Assembly: GCA_024636635.1 (NCBI GenBank)
Contig: JAGXGV010000174.1
Span: 1 to 51,960, forward strand
Reading direction: 5' to 3'
Origin: Puniceibacterium sp.
Lineage (GTDB): Bacteria > Pseudomonadota > Alphaproteobacteria > Rhodobacterales > Rhodobacteraceae
Length of the DNA: 51,960 bases
The notes under the pieces were generated by a model. That model worked only from the letters and a program-made list of their open reading frames with translations, was not told where the DNA came from and did no database searches. Below are positions 8,852-17,012 of the stretch, in pieces (the stretch's first letter is position 1; every line of letters starts with the position of its first letter). A program made the translations under genes and the position numbers.

Positions 8852-8950
8852 TCAGAAGCTGGGGCGCACGTGGGCATAGTCATAGCGGACCGGACGCCGC
8901 GCACCTTGCGGATGCTGCCCCGGTATTTGCCGCGGTCCCAAACCCGTCAT
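8852..8950 (-). CDS. Possible 32-residue small ORF downstream of the TPR regulator
   Basis: An ATG at 8950, five bases after the regulator's stop codon on the same strand, opens a frame of 32 residues. It ends in RYDYAHVRPSF and stops directly after the convergent aminotransferase gene. The second half has codon choice like its neighbours (mostly C or G in third position), the first half less so. No recognisable family, no signal peptide and only a weak ribosome site (ACAGGC). It may be a real small protein or chance. Confidence 0.3.
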   Translation of the reverse strand: MTGLGPRQIPGQHPQGARRPVRYDYAHVRPSF

Positions 8951-8955
8951 GCCTG

Positions 8956-10569
8956 TCACAGCAGGGTGCGGATCGGCTCCAGCAGTCCCTTGGCGCGCAG
9001 GGTGCGTACCGGATAGGTCTCGTCATTCACAAAACGGTCCAGCGTGAAGCCAGGTTCGATTTTGGACAGCTTCTCGGCGGTGGCCAGCGCCTTGTCCATC
9101 TGCCCGTCCATCGCATAAAGCGCCAGCAGGTGGCGGTGCGCCGGGCGCAGCGACGGCGCTGCGCGGGCGGCGGCTTCGGCGGCGGCAATCGCCTCGGACG
9201 GCTTATTGCAGGCGATGCTGACCACGCAATGGTTGATTTCCCACCACTGGCGGAAGGGCGAGAACCGCGCGATCTGGCGCGCCTTGGTGGAATAGCGGAT
9301 CGCAAGATCCGGCTGGCCCGCGCGCAGCTGCGCCATCGCCATCGCGGTAAAGGCAAAGCCGTTGGACGGGTTCTGTTCGACCGCGATCCGCGCCATTTCC
9401 ATACCGCCGGCCGGATCGCTCAGCTCCATCACCAGCACCTGTGCCACCAGCGCCTGCACCAGCGAATTGTCAAAGGATTCTTCCATGGCGCGCTGGTTGA
9501 GCGATATCGCCTCTTCGCGCAGCGCCTGTGGATTATTGTCGTGCAATTCGATCAGCTGGATCATCCGAACAAGCGAGCGCCAGCCAAGATAGATGCCGTT
9601 GCGGTCGACGTCATGCGCCTGGCTCAGCAGGCTGTCGGCCTCGCGCAGGGCTTCGGTCTCGAAGCTGAACATGCGGTACATCGCCAGTCGCGCCAGCGCC
9701 GTGGCGCGCGCCTCGGGGCGGGCATTCTCGACAATCAGGGGCAGCTTGCCGATCACGCGGTCGGCGGCCTCGAACACGATGGCGGCGATGGGCACGGCGG
9801 AATTGAGCACATCGCCCGGATGGTCAAGCGCGTGCAGCCTGGAATAGACGATCTGCCCGGTGGGCAAGTGCACGATCTTGATAAAGATGTTGGTCTGCCC
9901 GTCGGTTTCCACCAGATCACAGCCGATCTGAAGATCGCCTTCTTGCCGCTGGGACGGCCCCAGATGCTGCCCCGAGCGGCGCCATGCGCGCACGTTTTCC
10001 GCGATGGTCTGGCCGATCTGGTTGGCGAGGATGTCACCGATGATGCCGTTGCGGTCGCTGCCGTAGATGTCGGTGCGGCATTCGATCATCACGCCACGGA
10101 CGGCGTGCGGGCGGCTGGCCTTGATCGCATCCTGAAGGCGGGCGCGTTCGGCCCGCAGCCAGTCCTCGAATTCGGGATCGCGCACGTCCAGCCCTTCGAG
10201 CAGTTCGCGTTCGTCCTGTGCCGGGCCGGGGGTCGTGATGTCCTGCACGGCGACCCTGTCGGTATCAAGCCAGAGCGCGGTGCGGTCGGCCTTCACCGTC
10301 AGGGCCATCTCGGGCCCGAGCGCGCGCAGCTTGGCCAGCGCCTGACGCAGGTTCGCGTTGGCCTGTTCGGGACCGAAAGTGCTCCAGAGCTTGTCTTCGA
10401 GCCAGCGGCGCGGGCGGTTCATGCCGGGCGTCAGCGCCAGAAGCGCCAGAAGGGCCTGGTTCTTGGAGCCACTGGGCGTGATGTCCCTGCCGTCAGTCGC
10501 CGTGACCCGCAGAGGACCGATCACCGCTATACTGATTGACTTTTCTGGCTCGGCCATGGTCATCCGCAT
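8956..10569 (-). CDS. SARP-like transcriptional regulator: winged helix plus TPR-like repeats
   Basis: A 537-residue cytoplasmic protein. Residues about 10-85 form an OmpR/SARP-type winged helix (ITPSGSKNQALLALLAL, then NLRQALAKLRAL). Next comes a segment typical of the bacterial transcriptional activator domain (LEGLDVRDPEFEDWLRAERA), a central domain of about 130 residues, and helical TPR-like repeats from about 330 to the end. Such proteins activate nearby genes in response to an unknown cue sensed by the repeats. The frame is open to 10974, but that upstream part is low-complexity shadow of the divergent gene. I chose the ATG at 10569; ATGs at 10563 and 10557 are alternatives, and none has a strong ribosome site. 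It is divergent from the haloperoxidase-fold gene and is its likely regulator. Confidence 0.8.
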   Translation of the reverse strand: MRMTMAEPEKSISIAVIGPLRVTATDGRDITPSGSKNQALLALLALTPGMNRPRRWLEDKLWSTFGPEQANANLRQALAKLRALGPEMALTVKADRTALWLDTDRVAVQDITTPGPAQDERELLEGLDVRDPEFEDWLRAERARLQDAIKASRPHAVRGVMIECRTDIYGSDRNGIIGDILANQIGQTIAENVRAWRRSGQHLGPSQRQEGDLQIGCDLVETDGQTNIFIKIVHLPTGQIVYSRLHALDHPGDVLNSAVPIAAIVFEAADRVIGKLPLIVENARPEARATALARLAMYRMFSFETEALREADSLLSQAHDVDRNGIYLGWRSLVRMIQLIELHDNNPQALREEAISLNQRAMEESFDNSLVQALVAQVLVMELSDPAGGMEMARIAVEQNPSNGFAFTAMAMAQLRAGQPDLAIRYSTKARQIARFSPFRQWWEINHCVVSIACNKPSEAIAAAEAAARAAPSLRPAHRHLLALYAMDGQMDKALATAEKLSKIEPGFTLDRFVNDETYPVRTLRAKGLLEPIRTLL

Positions 10570-10708
10570 GTGATAAGGACCGGCAAAACCGGACTGTTCA
10601 GCAAGGATCTTACCATCGGGCCGACAATCGCGCAATCCAGGTGAAAAATCGCTGGAGCGTTCCGGAAAATACCTCGAACCCTTGTTCGCCGATTTTTGCC
10701 AGCGGCTT

Positions 10709-10756
10709 GACGCGGAAAGCGATGCCGGATGTTTCAGGGCTTTCCCGAAACGCTGC
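10709..10756. repeat. Dispersed 48-base repeat with inner hairpin, copy 1
   Basis: A stretch beginning GACGCGGAAAGCGATG and ending CCCGAAACGCTGC is matched at about 80 percent by 25061-25108. Both copies carry an inner inverted repeat (GTTTCAGG pairing with CCCGAAAC or CCGGAAAC). It lies in the promoter gap between the divergent regulator and haloperoxidase-fold genes. Confidence 0.6.
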
Positions 10757-10850
10757 AATGACTGTTGCCGGGTATATTGTCTTTTGACCTGTCCGGCTTT
10801 GCGGGTCAGGGTAGGCGGCGATTTGAACCTTGATGAATTGGAGCGGCAAG

Positions 10851-11996
10851 ATGACGATATTCGGTGCACAGGGAGCACAGGGGGCGCAAGGTGCACAGGG
10901 CGCGCAAGGGGCTCAGGGGGCGCAAGGGGCTCAGGGGGCGCAAGACGTTCTGACCGGCGCCCCGAGCTGGGCAATGTTGTCGTCCCGCGCGGGCACGCAG
11001 CGCATGTGGCCCGGGGCGAACCGCACCCCGGCGGCGCAATCGGCCTGGGACACGTACCGCAAGCTCGCGCCCGGGCCGCGCAGCGCCGTCACGATGCAGA
11101 TGCTGGGATCATGGTACGGTGTGTCTCTGGCCAGCAGCGCCGCCGCCAACGACACCGCTTTGATCACCTTGCAGCGTCAGGCGCTGGTTACCCTGACCAA
11201 GCCATCGACGGACTTCCTTGCCGACCACCAGATCGACTATCTGCGCGCCGCCGCGGACCTGCAACCGGACCGGCTGGACGAAATCCTGGTGCAGACCGCT
11301 CAATTGCTGCCGTTTTTCGGCATGACCGCCTGTCTGAGCCCCGACGCCACGCGCTGGACCCTGCGCCTTGCCGAGGCGGGACTGGACCTGTGCACCCTGA
11401 TCGAGATGCCGGTCAAGATGGGCCTGGACGTGCCGCACCCCATCGCGCTGTCCTCGGCTGTGCAGCCGGTGATCCAGACACCGGGGCATCCGTCCTTTCC
11501 CAGCGGCCATGCCACCGAAAGTTTCATGCTTGCGACGCTGCTATCGCGGTTTTTCGACCCTGCGCCGGATGATCATGTGCCCTTCGATCCGGTGCAGGCG
11601 GTCCAACGGCAGTACGAGGTCATGCGCACCGCCGCCCGCATCGCCACCAACCGCACGGTGGCGGGGGTGCATTTCCCCACTGACAGCATGGCGGGGGCGA
11701 TCGCGGGATTGACCATGGCCGAGGCGCTGGTCAACCTTCTGGAAGGTCGCGACACCACCCCGAGCCGAACCTATCACGGTGACAGTTACAAGGGCGATTT
11801 CAACCTGACCCTGCTGGGCGAGGCGCTGGCGGATCCGGCAGTGGTCGCGGTCGGGTCCATCACGCTTGACCCCGCAACGGTGCCGGACTGGATGCACGAC
11901 ATGTGGAACGAGATCCGGCAGGAATGGGGCGAGCGACCGCTGCCGGGAAGCCGTAGCCCGAACACGCCCAACCCGAACACGCCCAACCCGACCTGA
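10851..11996 (+). CDS. PAP2 / vanadium haloperoxidase-fold protein with N-terminal Gly-Ala-Gln repeat
   Basis: A 381-residue protein. Residues 5-31 are nine perfect Gly-Ala-Gln triplets. The rest shows the vanadate/phosphate site of the PAP2-haloperoxidase superfamily: Lys189 in KMGLDVPHP (His196 where most members have the Arg of RP), PSGH with His220, and Arg268, His274 and Asp278 in NRTVAGVHFPTD. The length and the spacing between motifs suit a vanadium-dependent haloperoxidase at least as well as a small phosphatase. No signal peptide or membrane helix is visible. The C-terminus is NTPNPNTPNPT. GGAG at 10840-10843 supports the ATG at 10851; an upstream in-frame start (10830) lacks one. 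Halide oxidation versus phosphate ester cleavage cannot be decided from sequence. Confidence 0.82.
   Translation: MTIFGAQGAQGAQGAQGAQGAQGAQGAQGAQDVLTGAPSWAMLSSRAGTQRMWPGANRTPAAQSAWDTYRKLAPGPRSAVTMQMLGSWYGVSLASSAAANDTALITLQRQALVTLTKPSTDFLADHQIDYLRAAADLQPDRLDEILVQTAQLLPFFGMTACLSPDATRWTLRLAEAGLDLCTLIEMPVKMGLDVPHPIALSSAVQPVIQTPGHPSFPSGHATESFMLATLLSRFFDPAPDDHVPFDPVQAVQRQYEVMRTAARIATNRTVAGVHFPTDSMAGAIAGLTMAEALVNLLEGRDTTPSRTYHGDSYKGDFNLTLLGEALADPAVVAVGSITLDPATVPDWMHDMWNEIRQEWGERPLPGSRSPNTPNPNTPNPT
10863..10943 (+). repeat. Nine tandem 9-base repeats encoding Gly-Ala-Gln
   Basis: Nine in-frame copies of GGN-GCN-CA(A/G) at the start of the haloperoxidase-fold gene. The third bases vary, so the array is partly diverged. 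Changes by whole units would add or remove Gly-Ala-Gln triplets without a frameshift. The pattern is Gly-X-Y, as in collagen-like tails, but lacks proline. Confidence 0.9.
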
Positions 11997-12000
11997 TACA

Positions 12001-12060
12001 GCCGGGCCTGACCCTGCCGGGCCTTCAGCCGGGCCTGATCCTGTCGGGCCGGGGGCTTTT
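12001..12060. repeat. Imperfect tandem GCCGGGCCTGA(C/T)CCT units with T run between convergent genes
   Basis: Three to four diverged 12-15-base units (12001, 12016, 12028, 12043) end in a run of five T at 12057-12061. They lie between the convergent haloperoxidase-fold and subtilase genes. The GC-rich self-complementary units followed by T suggest a terminator for the plus-strand gene, but no perfect stem is present. Confidence 0.4.
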
Positions 12061-12072
12061 TGCAAACCTGAC

Positions 12073-14208
12073 TCAGCCCCTCGGGCGGGCGCCAACCCTC
12101 ACGTCCACCAGTGCGGCGCCCAGCCGGTCCGCGACGCAATGCGGCACCGGCAGCAGCGGTACCGCGCCATCTGTCAGGTCGTCCATCTGCGTGCCCCCGC
12201 CGGCAGCCGCGTTTTTGACGATCCGCGCGGCGTTCATCGCCAGCGCCCGGGTCAGTCGACCGGCCGCCGCGCTGGTTCCGGCGATGGCCGAGACCGATCC
12301 GGTGAAGGTGCCGCTGGACAACACGCCGCGTTCAACCCAGCCGTCCTCGGCCCGGGTCGATACAGTGGGCCCGGGCACGGTCCAATCGGCGCCGTCGGGA
12401 GTATAGAGCGCGGGCACATAACTTTGGCTCGAGGCTTGCCACAGGGCCGCCCCCGCGCTGAAAACCTGCCGCGCAGTGTTGGTCACCAGCGCGCTGTGGG
12501 TGCCCGCGCGGGTGATCGGGCTGTCGGGCGCAAGGCCGCTCCAGTTGCCACGGTCAGCGTCCCAGGCATAGGCCGAATCATCGCCGTCAAAGTAGGATTG
12601 CCGCCCCATTGGATATGCGTAGCCCGGCAGCGTCTCGTCCCGCTGGATCTGAAGGTGGACCGCACAGGGTGCCGTGCCGACATAGCGCACCGCCACGGTC
12701 CAGAGGCCGGCCTCGGCCAGGGGTTCGCCGGGCACCTGCGCCGCGTTCGGGGCCATGGCCAGGGTGTGGGTTGCGGCCTGCGTCACCTGTTTGCTCAGGC
12801 GGTGCGGTTCGACATGGTAGATGCGCGCGACGGGCCGGCCATTCGCATCGAGCGTCCTGAAGGAGCCGACGGGCAGCGACACGAACCCTGATGACACCCC
12901 CGAAGGTGTGGTCAGGGCGATCTCGATCCGCTCGGACGGGACGCCGTCGGGGGTGCGGATCTCAAGATAGCTGGCGGTCAGGTCGTCGGGCTGGGCGCGC
13001 CAGGGGATCTGGTGTTTGCGCACGCCCGCGGCGGGATCAAAGTCGAAGCGCGCCACCTGACGGCTGCGGCGGTTGTTGCCGAAGGACCAGACCACGCGCA
13101 CCGGCTGCCCGGTTTCCCGTTCCCAAAGCGACGCCTCGCGCGCGATCTGGTATTCGGCAAAGTTGCTGCCGTCCTTGGCACCGGCCAGCATGCCAAGCGA
13201 GAGGTTGATGATCACCGGCGCCTTGCGGTCGATCCGCGCGGCCTGTGACAGGATCCAGCGCACGGCCTGCACCATGTAGCTTTCAAACCGCATGCCCGAC
13301 GTGTCCGACACCGCCTCGGGCGGAAGCTGCACGCCGATCAGCGGCCATTTCAGCACCGGATCGTCCGGATCTTGCGGATCGGCTCCGGCGGCAAGGTCAA
13401 GGATGTGGGTGCCGTGGCTGGTGCCGTATTCCAGCGCGCGGTGACCCTGGATCCCGTAAAGTTGCTGGTTCAGGGCGGAATAGACCGCCGATTCCTCAAG
13501 CGCGTCACCCCTGTCGAGCCAGGCGTTGATGTCGCGGCGGCTGTAGATCTCGCCTATGTGGGCGCGGCGGGGGCCGGGTCCGCGGGGGCGGGTTTCCAGC
13601 GCCTGCAACCAGACGGCGTGAAACCGGGTGCGGGTGCGGCCCTGACCTGCCGGTTTGCGAAAGCGGGCGTTGAGAAAGCCGATGCCGTCGTCGACGATGG
13701 CCACGATGGGGCGGTCGTTGTGCGCGCGGCTGTCGGTGTCGGTGTCGGTGTCTGTATCAGGCTCGAGCGTGTCCGTATCGGTCAGCATCTGTGGGGCGCG
13801 GGCAAGATCAAGGTCGAGGTTGACCGGAAAACCCATGTCGATCACCTTAAACAGATTCGCATAGGTGGTAATCGGGGTGCCGTGGCGCAGATAAAGGGCA
13901 TATTCGTCCGGCAGTCCAACCGACGCATCCGGGTTCCTGACCCGCGCGGCAAGGCGGTCATATTCCTGTGGGTCCATCAGCAAGGGATCAAGTGGCGTGT
14001 CCACCAGGTCCAGCACGGCCCGGCGCGTGGTGTCGATCCCGGGGGGCGTACCGCTGGGCCTGAGCCGTACGAAGACCGGTACGAACCAGACCGGCGGGCG
14101 GGCAGGGGGCGGGGACAAGGCCGCGCGCCGTTCGGCCAGCAGCCACGACCAGTCGAGATAGGCATCCCAGAATCCGGCCGTTACCGGAGGCGACCACGTC
14201 AACACCAT
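12073..14208 (-). CDS. Subtilisin-like (S8 family) serine protease
   Basis: A 711-residue protein. The S8 catalytic triad is visible: Asp173 in VAIVDDGIGFLN, His265 in YGTSHGTHILDLAAG, and the serine in AGTSAAAGRLTRALA near residue 650. The oxyanion region NLSLG (about 335) and SFGNN (about 375) agree. There is no signal peptide; the first 160 residues are a non-catalytic extension with the low-complexity run DTDTDTDTDS at 151-160. A stretch of about 200 residues between SFGNN and the catalytic Ser is a likely inserted beta-rich domain. GGGA lies seven bases before the ATG. It is convergent with the haloperoxidase-fold gene and divergent from the second haloperoxidase-like gene. A cytoplasmic subtilase in such a set may process its neighbours; this is inference. 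Confidence 0.87.
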   Translation of the reverse strand: MVLTWSPPVTAGFWDAYLDWSWLLAERRAALSPPPARPPVWFVPVFVRLRPSGTPPGIDTTRRAVLDLVDTPLDPLLMDPQEYDRLAARVRNPDASVGLPDEYALYLRHGTPITTYANLFKVIDMGFPVNLDLDLARAPQMLTDTDTLEPDTDTDTDTDSRAHNDRPIVAIVDDGIGFLNARFRKPAGQGRTRTRFHAVWLQALETRPRGPGPRRAHIGEIYSRRDINAWLDRGDALEESAVYSALNQQLYGIQGHRALEYGTSHGTHILDLAAGADPQDPDDPVLKWPLIGVQLPPEAVSDTSGMRFESYMVQAVRWILSQAARIDRKAPVIINLSLGMLAGAKDGSNFAEYQIAREASLWERETGQPVRVVWSFGNNRRSRQVARFDFDPAAGVRKHQIPWRAQPDDLTASYLEIRTPDGVPSERIEIALTTPSGVSSGFVSLPVGSFRTLDANGRPVARIYHVEPHRLSKQVTQAATHTLAMAPNAAQVPGEPLAEAGLWTVAVRYVGTAPCAVHLQIQRDETLPGYAYPMGRQSYFDGDDSAYAWDADRGNWSGLAPDSPITRAGTHSALVTNTARQVFSAGAALWQASSQSYVPALYTPDGADWTVPGPTVSTRAEDGWVERGVLSSGTFTGSVSAIAGTSAAAGRLTRALAMNAARIVKNAAAGGGTQMDDLTDGAVPLLPVPHCVADRLGAALVDVRVGARPRG

Positions 14209-14408
14209 GCTGCAATCCCATCTTCCGACTCTGTGTGGTCAAAGCAAACGCCGCCGACGGCCCCAAGGTCAAGAAAACCTGCCGATTTCGCGCTGAATTC
14301 ACGCGCCGTTGCCGCTGGGTAAAGATTTTCGCAGAAGAATATACACCCCGCTCGCGCTGGTTTTACGAAAGGATCACGCTACGATCACGGTGGTTGGTTT
14401 ACGTTTAG

Positions 14409-14437
14409 TTGACAAAATGAGGCGCCGTCGTTGCAAA
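14409..14437 (+). promoter_or_regulatory. Weak candidate promoter before the degenerate haloperoxidase-like gene
   Basis: TTGACA at 14409-14414 and a poor -10 (TGCAAA, 14432-14437) with a 17-base spacer lie 36 bases upstream of the ATG at 14473. The -35 is perfect but the -10 is not, so the call is tentative. The AT-rich gap 14209-14408 separates divergent genes and also carries a short direct repeat GATCACG (about 14373 and 14384). Confidence 0.25.
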
Positions 14438-14472
14438 GACAATCGGTGTCCGCAGAACAAGGGAACCTAGTT

Positions 14473-16095
14473 ATGAGTACCACAAACCACATACGACTCG
14501 CATCTTTCACCGTGATTCCCGGGGGGAAGGACCCCACCGCAGGACGCCTTCACGCACCTGCTGCGCAACGCGGTGACGTGCCTGCTGAGCAACTCACCGA
14601 AGTCCCGGCCAGAGCGCGCGCCCCCGGTATGGGTGCCGAGGAGTTGGCCACCGAAATGGCGCGAATCCTTTCGCTGACCCTGTTGCGCGACATTCCCTTT
14701 GCCGAGCTTTCCGACCCGCAGCGCGGCGTCTGGATCGACGCGGCCACCCGATTCACCCTGCACGATCTGAAGAGCCTCCTGCGCCGGATCCAGTGGCCGT
14801 CCCGCCACATGTCCCTCCCGTCCGGCGACGGTTCCCTCTTGGACCTCCTTTCCCTGAGCGTGCCGGGTGATGCTGATCATCGCGTCCCATCCTCAAAAAG
14901 GCGCGATGATCAGCCCTTTGTTGCGCAGGCAGACGGGCCCCGGTCCGATGCGATCCTGTCGACTTTCCTTGCTGTGGCGCCGCCACGGGCCGCCGGACCG
15001 TCGGGCAGCGCGCTTGGCGTGCCGGGGGTGGCAGATCCGGGCGCGGCACAGCCGATGTCGCACTGGCTGCGCTGGATCGAGGCGGCCTGCGGTGCGCGCC
15101 TGCCGTTCCCGGGACGTGCCGACAGCGCCCGCCGGGATATCCGCACGCCGCGCGAGCTGGCCCTCCAGGTGCACCGGCGTCATGCCTGCCAGCCGTATTT
15201 TGCGGCAGCGCTGCTGATCCTGGCACGGGGCACGCCGCTGGACCCGGGGCTGCCGCGGACCCCGCTTGGCACGTCGCTCTGGAACGGGCCGCGCGCGCTT
15301 GACCTTATGCTGCGGGGCGTGCGCCGGGCCGAAGTTCACGGACCCCGCGCCGATCGCCGCCCGCGCGCCGCCCGCCCCGGTGTCGTCGCGGCCCGCTGGT
15401 CGCTGATGCAGTCGGGCGAGGATCTGCGCGCCGGTCCCGATGCCCTGCTGGAACAAGCGGCGCTGAACCGGGTCAAGACCGCTGCGCCGCGCCTGCTGGA
15501 CTGGGTCGCCCGGATGAACCGGGCCGCGGGCACCGGAGGCTTTGCCATGCCGACCCCGGACGGTGGGGCCTGCGACGGCTGGACGCCACTCGATTTCCAT
15601 CAGAACCTCATGCTGCCCTCGGTCGACCGGGGCGCGGACCGGTTCTGCCCCTCGCTGGGCGCCGGACAGGCGGTGCTGGCGGGCACCATGGTCACGCTTC
15701 TCAAGGCGCTGTTCGCCCCACCAAACAGCGAACCAAACGACGAAGCTGACGGCGAACCGAAGGGCGCGGCGCGGGGCATCGGCGTGGAACTGGACCGGCT
15801 GGCGGCGAACATGACCTCGGCGCGCACCATCGCGGGCGGCTTTTACGACGCCGAGAACCGGGAAGGGCTGCGGTATGGCCAGAGCCTTGCACTGACCCTG
15901 CTGCGCGAACAGCTTGAATCCGACGGGCAGGTTGCGGGGCTGGAACTGCGGGATTTCGACGGACGGCGGATTGCGCTGCGCGCCCGTCGCAATGCACCGG
16001 GATCGGTGCGGGTCGTCCTGAGTGTGGACGGTGCCTATGCCCCCTGGCCCGATGTCGGTGACATCCCGGAGGCCTATCTAACCGCCGTCGTCTAG
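14473..16095 (+). CDS. Degenerate vanadium haloperoxidase-fold protein lacking catalytic histidines
   Basis: A 540-residue protein whose C-terminal half resembles red-algal-type vanadium bromoperoxidases. It has LGAGQAVLAGTMVTLLKALF where the family has GAGHA, then VELDRLAANMTSARTIAGGF where the family has a vanadate-binding Arg-x5-His, and a late FDG motif. Gln399 replaces the acid-base His and Phe457 replaces the vanadate-ligand His; Arg451 is kept. The Arg-Pro of the first motif is not evident (VHRRHACQPYF, about 232-242). The fold may be kept without catalysis, for binding or as a partner of the intact homologue at 10851. I chose the ATG at 14473 with AGGGA upstream over a TTG at 14431. 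The frame is intact and GC3-rich, so it is not a decaying gene. Family call is from memory of motifs. Confidence 0.6.
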   Translation: MSTTNHIRLASFTVIPGGKDPTAGRLHAPAAQRGDVPAEQLTEVPARARAPGMGAEELATEMARILSLTLLRDIPFAELSDPQRGVWIDAATRFTLHDLKSLLRRIQWPSRHMSLPSGDGSLLDLLSLSVPGDADHRVPSSKRRDDQPFVAQADGPRSDAILSTFLAVAPPRAAGPSGSALGVPGVADPGAAQPMSHWLRWIEAACGARLPFPGRADSARRDIRTPRELALQVHRRHACQPYFAAALLILARGTPLDPGLPRTPLGTSLWNGPRALDLMLRGVRRAEVHGPRADRRPRAARPGVVAARWSLMQSGEDLRAGPDALLEQAALNRVKTAAPRLLDWVARMNRAAGTGGFAMPTPDGGACDGWTPLDFHQNLMLPSVDRGADRFCPSLGAGQAVLAGTMVTLLKALFAPPNSEPNDEADGEPKGAARGIGVELDRLAANMTSARTIAGGFYDAENREGLRYGQSLALTLLREQLESDGQVAGLELRDFDGRRIALRARRNAPGSVRVVLSVDGAYAPWPDVGDIPEAYLTAVV

Positions 16096-16826
16096 AGCGG
16101 GCTGCGTCGTGCAGGGTTCGCGCCCTGTGCGACCCGCGCTTCGGGCATCTTTCCGGAAATTTCGAGGATGAGCTTGCGTTTGACCGCGTCGGCAAAGGAA
16201 TCGCGGTTTTCGGCCGTCACCACAAAGGCCCCCAGACCGCCGATGATTTCGGATTCGTAGCGCGCCTCGAGCCCGCCTTGCGCGCGCCCCGGATCGTCGG
16301 GCCGCAGGATCGGCAGGCCGTTGATCGTGACCCCGGCGGCGATCACCTGCGCGCGCGCCTCGGCGATGGAAGGCCCACCCCAGTTGTTCGCGGAATCGCC
16401 GGAAAAGTCTATCACCCGGCGCCAGCCGTCGATTTCGTTTACCTCCATCAGCCGCAGACCGTCCAGCAGCGCCGACCCGATGGCATTGCGGCCATAAGCC
16501 TGCCGGGGCGGTTCCAGCAGCGCCGCGGCAAAACCTTCGGCTGTGTCGGCGCTGTCGATCAGGGTCCAGTCCGCAACGGTTGCGGTGTTCGCCGCCCATT
16601 CGACATAGGTCACCGCGATCGAACCATAGGCGGTATTGGTGATGGCGGCAATCACGTCGGGGTCGCGAAATGCCTGGGCATAGCCCTGCCGCTGAAAGGC
16701 GATTTCGGAGGCGTCGATGGACCCGGAGGCATCGGCCAGAAGTACAAGTTCCAGATCGGTGTCCTGCGCGGCGGCGGGAGAGGCGGCAAGCGCCGCCAGA
16801 CAGACTGCAAGCAGAACAGGGCGCAT
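16092..16826 (-). CDS. Secreted DUF1194 (VWA-like) protein
   Basis: A 244-residue protein with a Sec signal peptide (cleavage expected after AASPAAAQ, about residue 21) and a von Willebrand A-like domain starting with the metal-site motif DASGS at about 33-37; DFSGDSANN follows near 143. It matches DUF1194, a periplasmic family common in Rhodobacterales with no settled function. The stop codon overlaps that of the convergent haloperoxidase-like gene: the palindrome CTAG at 16092-16095 serves as TAG on both strands. Confidence 0.85.
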   Translation of the reverse strand: MRPVLLAVCLAALAASPAAAQDTDLELVLLADASGSIDASEIAFQRQGYAQAFRDPDVIAAITNTAYGSIAVTYVEWAANTATVADWTLIDSADTAEGFAAALLEPPRQAYGRNAIGSALLDGLRLMEVNEIDGWRRVIDFSGDSANNWGGPSIAEARAQVIAAGVTINGLPILRPDDPGRAQGGLEARYESEIIGGLGAFVVTAENRDSFADAVKRKLILEISGKMPEARVAQGANPARRSPL

Positions 16827-17012
16827 AGGCTTGACCTTTTGCGATTGGACGACCGGTTAAAGGGTAGGGGCCGGGTGGCTTCTGTCCAGTGCTTCGCGCA
16901 GGTTCGGGCCTGTATTGCGGCTATCTGGCGCAAAAGGTGGCAGGTGTTGGTCCGGACCTTTGGCCAGGACTGTGGCCCGGCGCGGCGCGGTGGTGTCACC
17001 CGGCACGCCGGT

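Noticed and set aside
10570-10974. N-terminal extension of the TPR regulator
   Set aside because: The extension is Pro/Arg/Ser-rich shadow of the Gly-Ala-Gln repeat and of the intergenic repeat; regulator homology starts at about 10569.
13731-13759. Phase-variable 6-base repeat in the subtilase gene (Asp-Thr run)
   Set aside because: The unit is a multiple of three, so slippage would only change the length of a DT run; no on/off switching is expected.
13372-14322. 316-codon plus-strand frame over the subtilase gene
   Set aside because: The minus strand shows a complete S8 catalytic triad; this frame has no motif.
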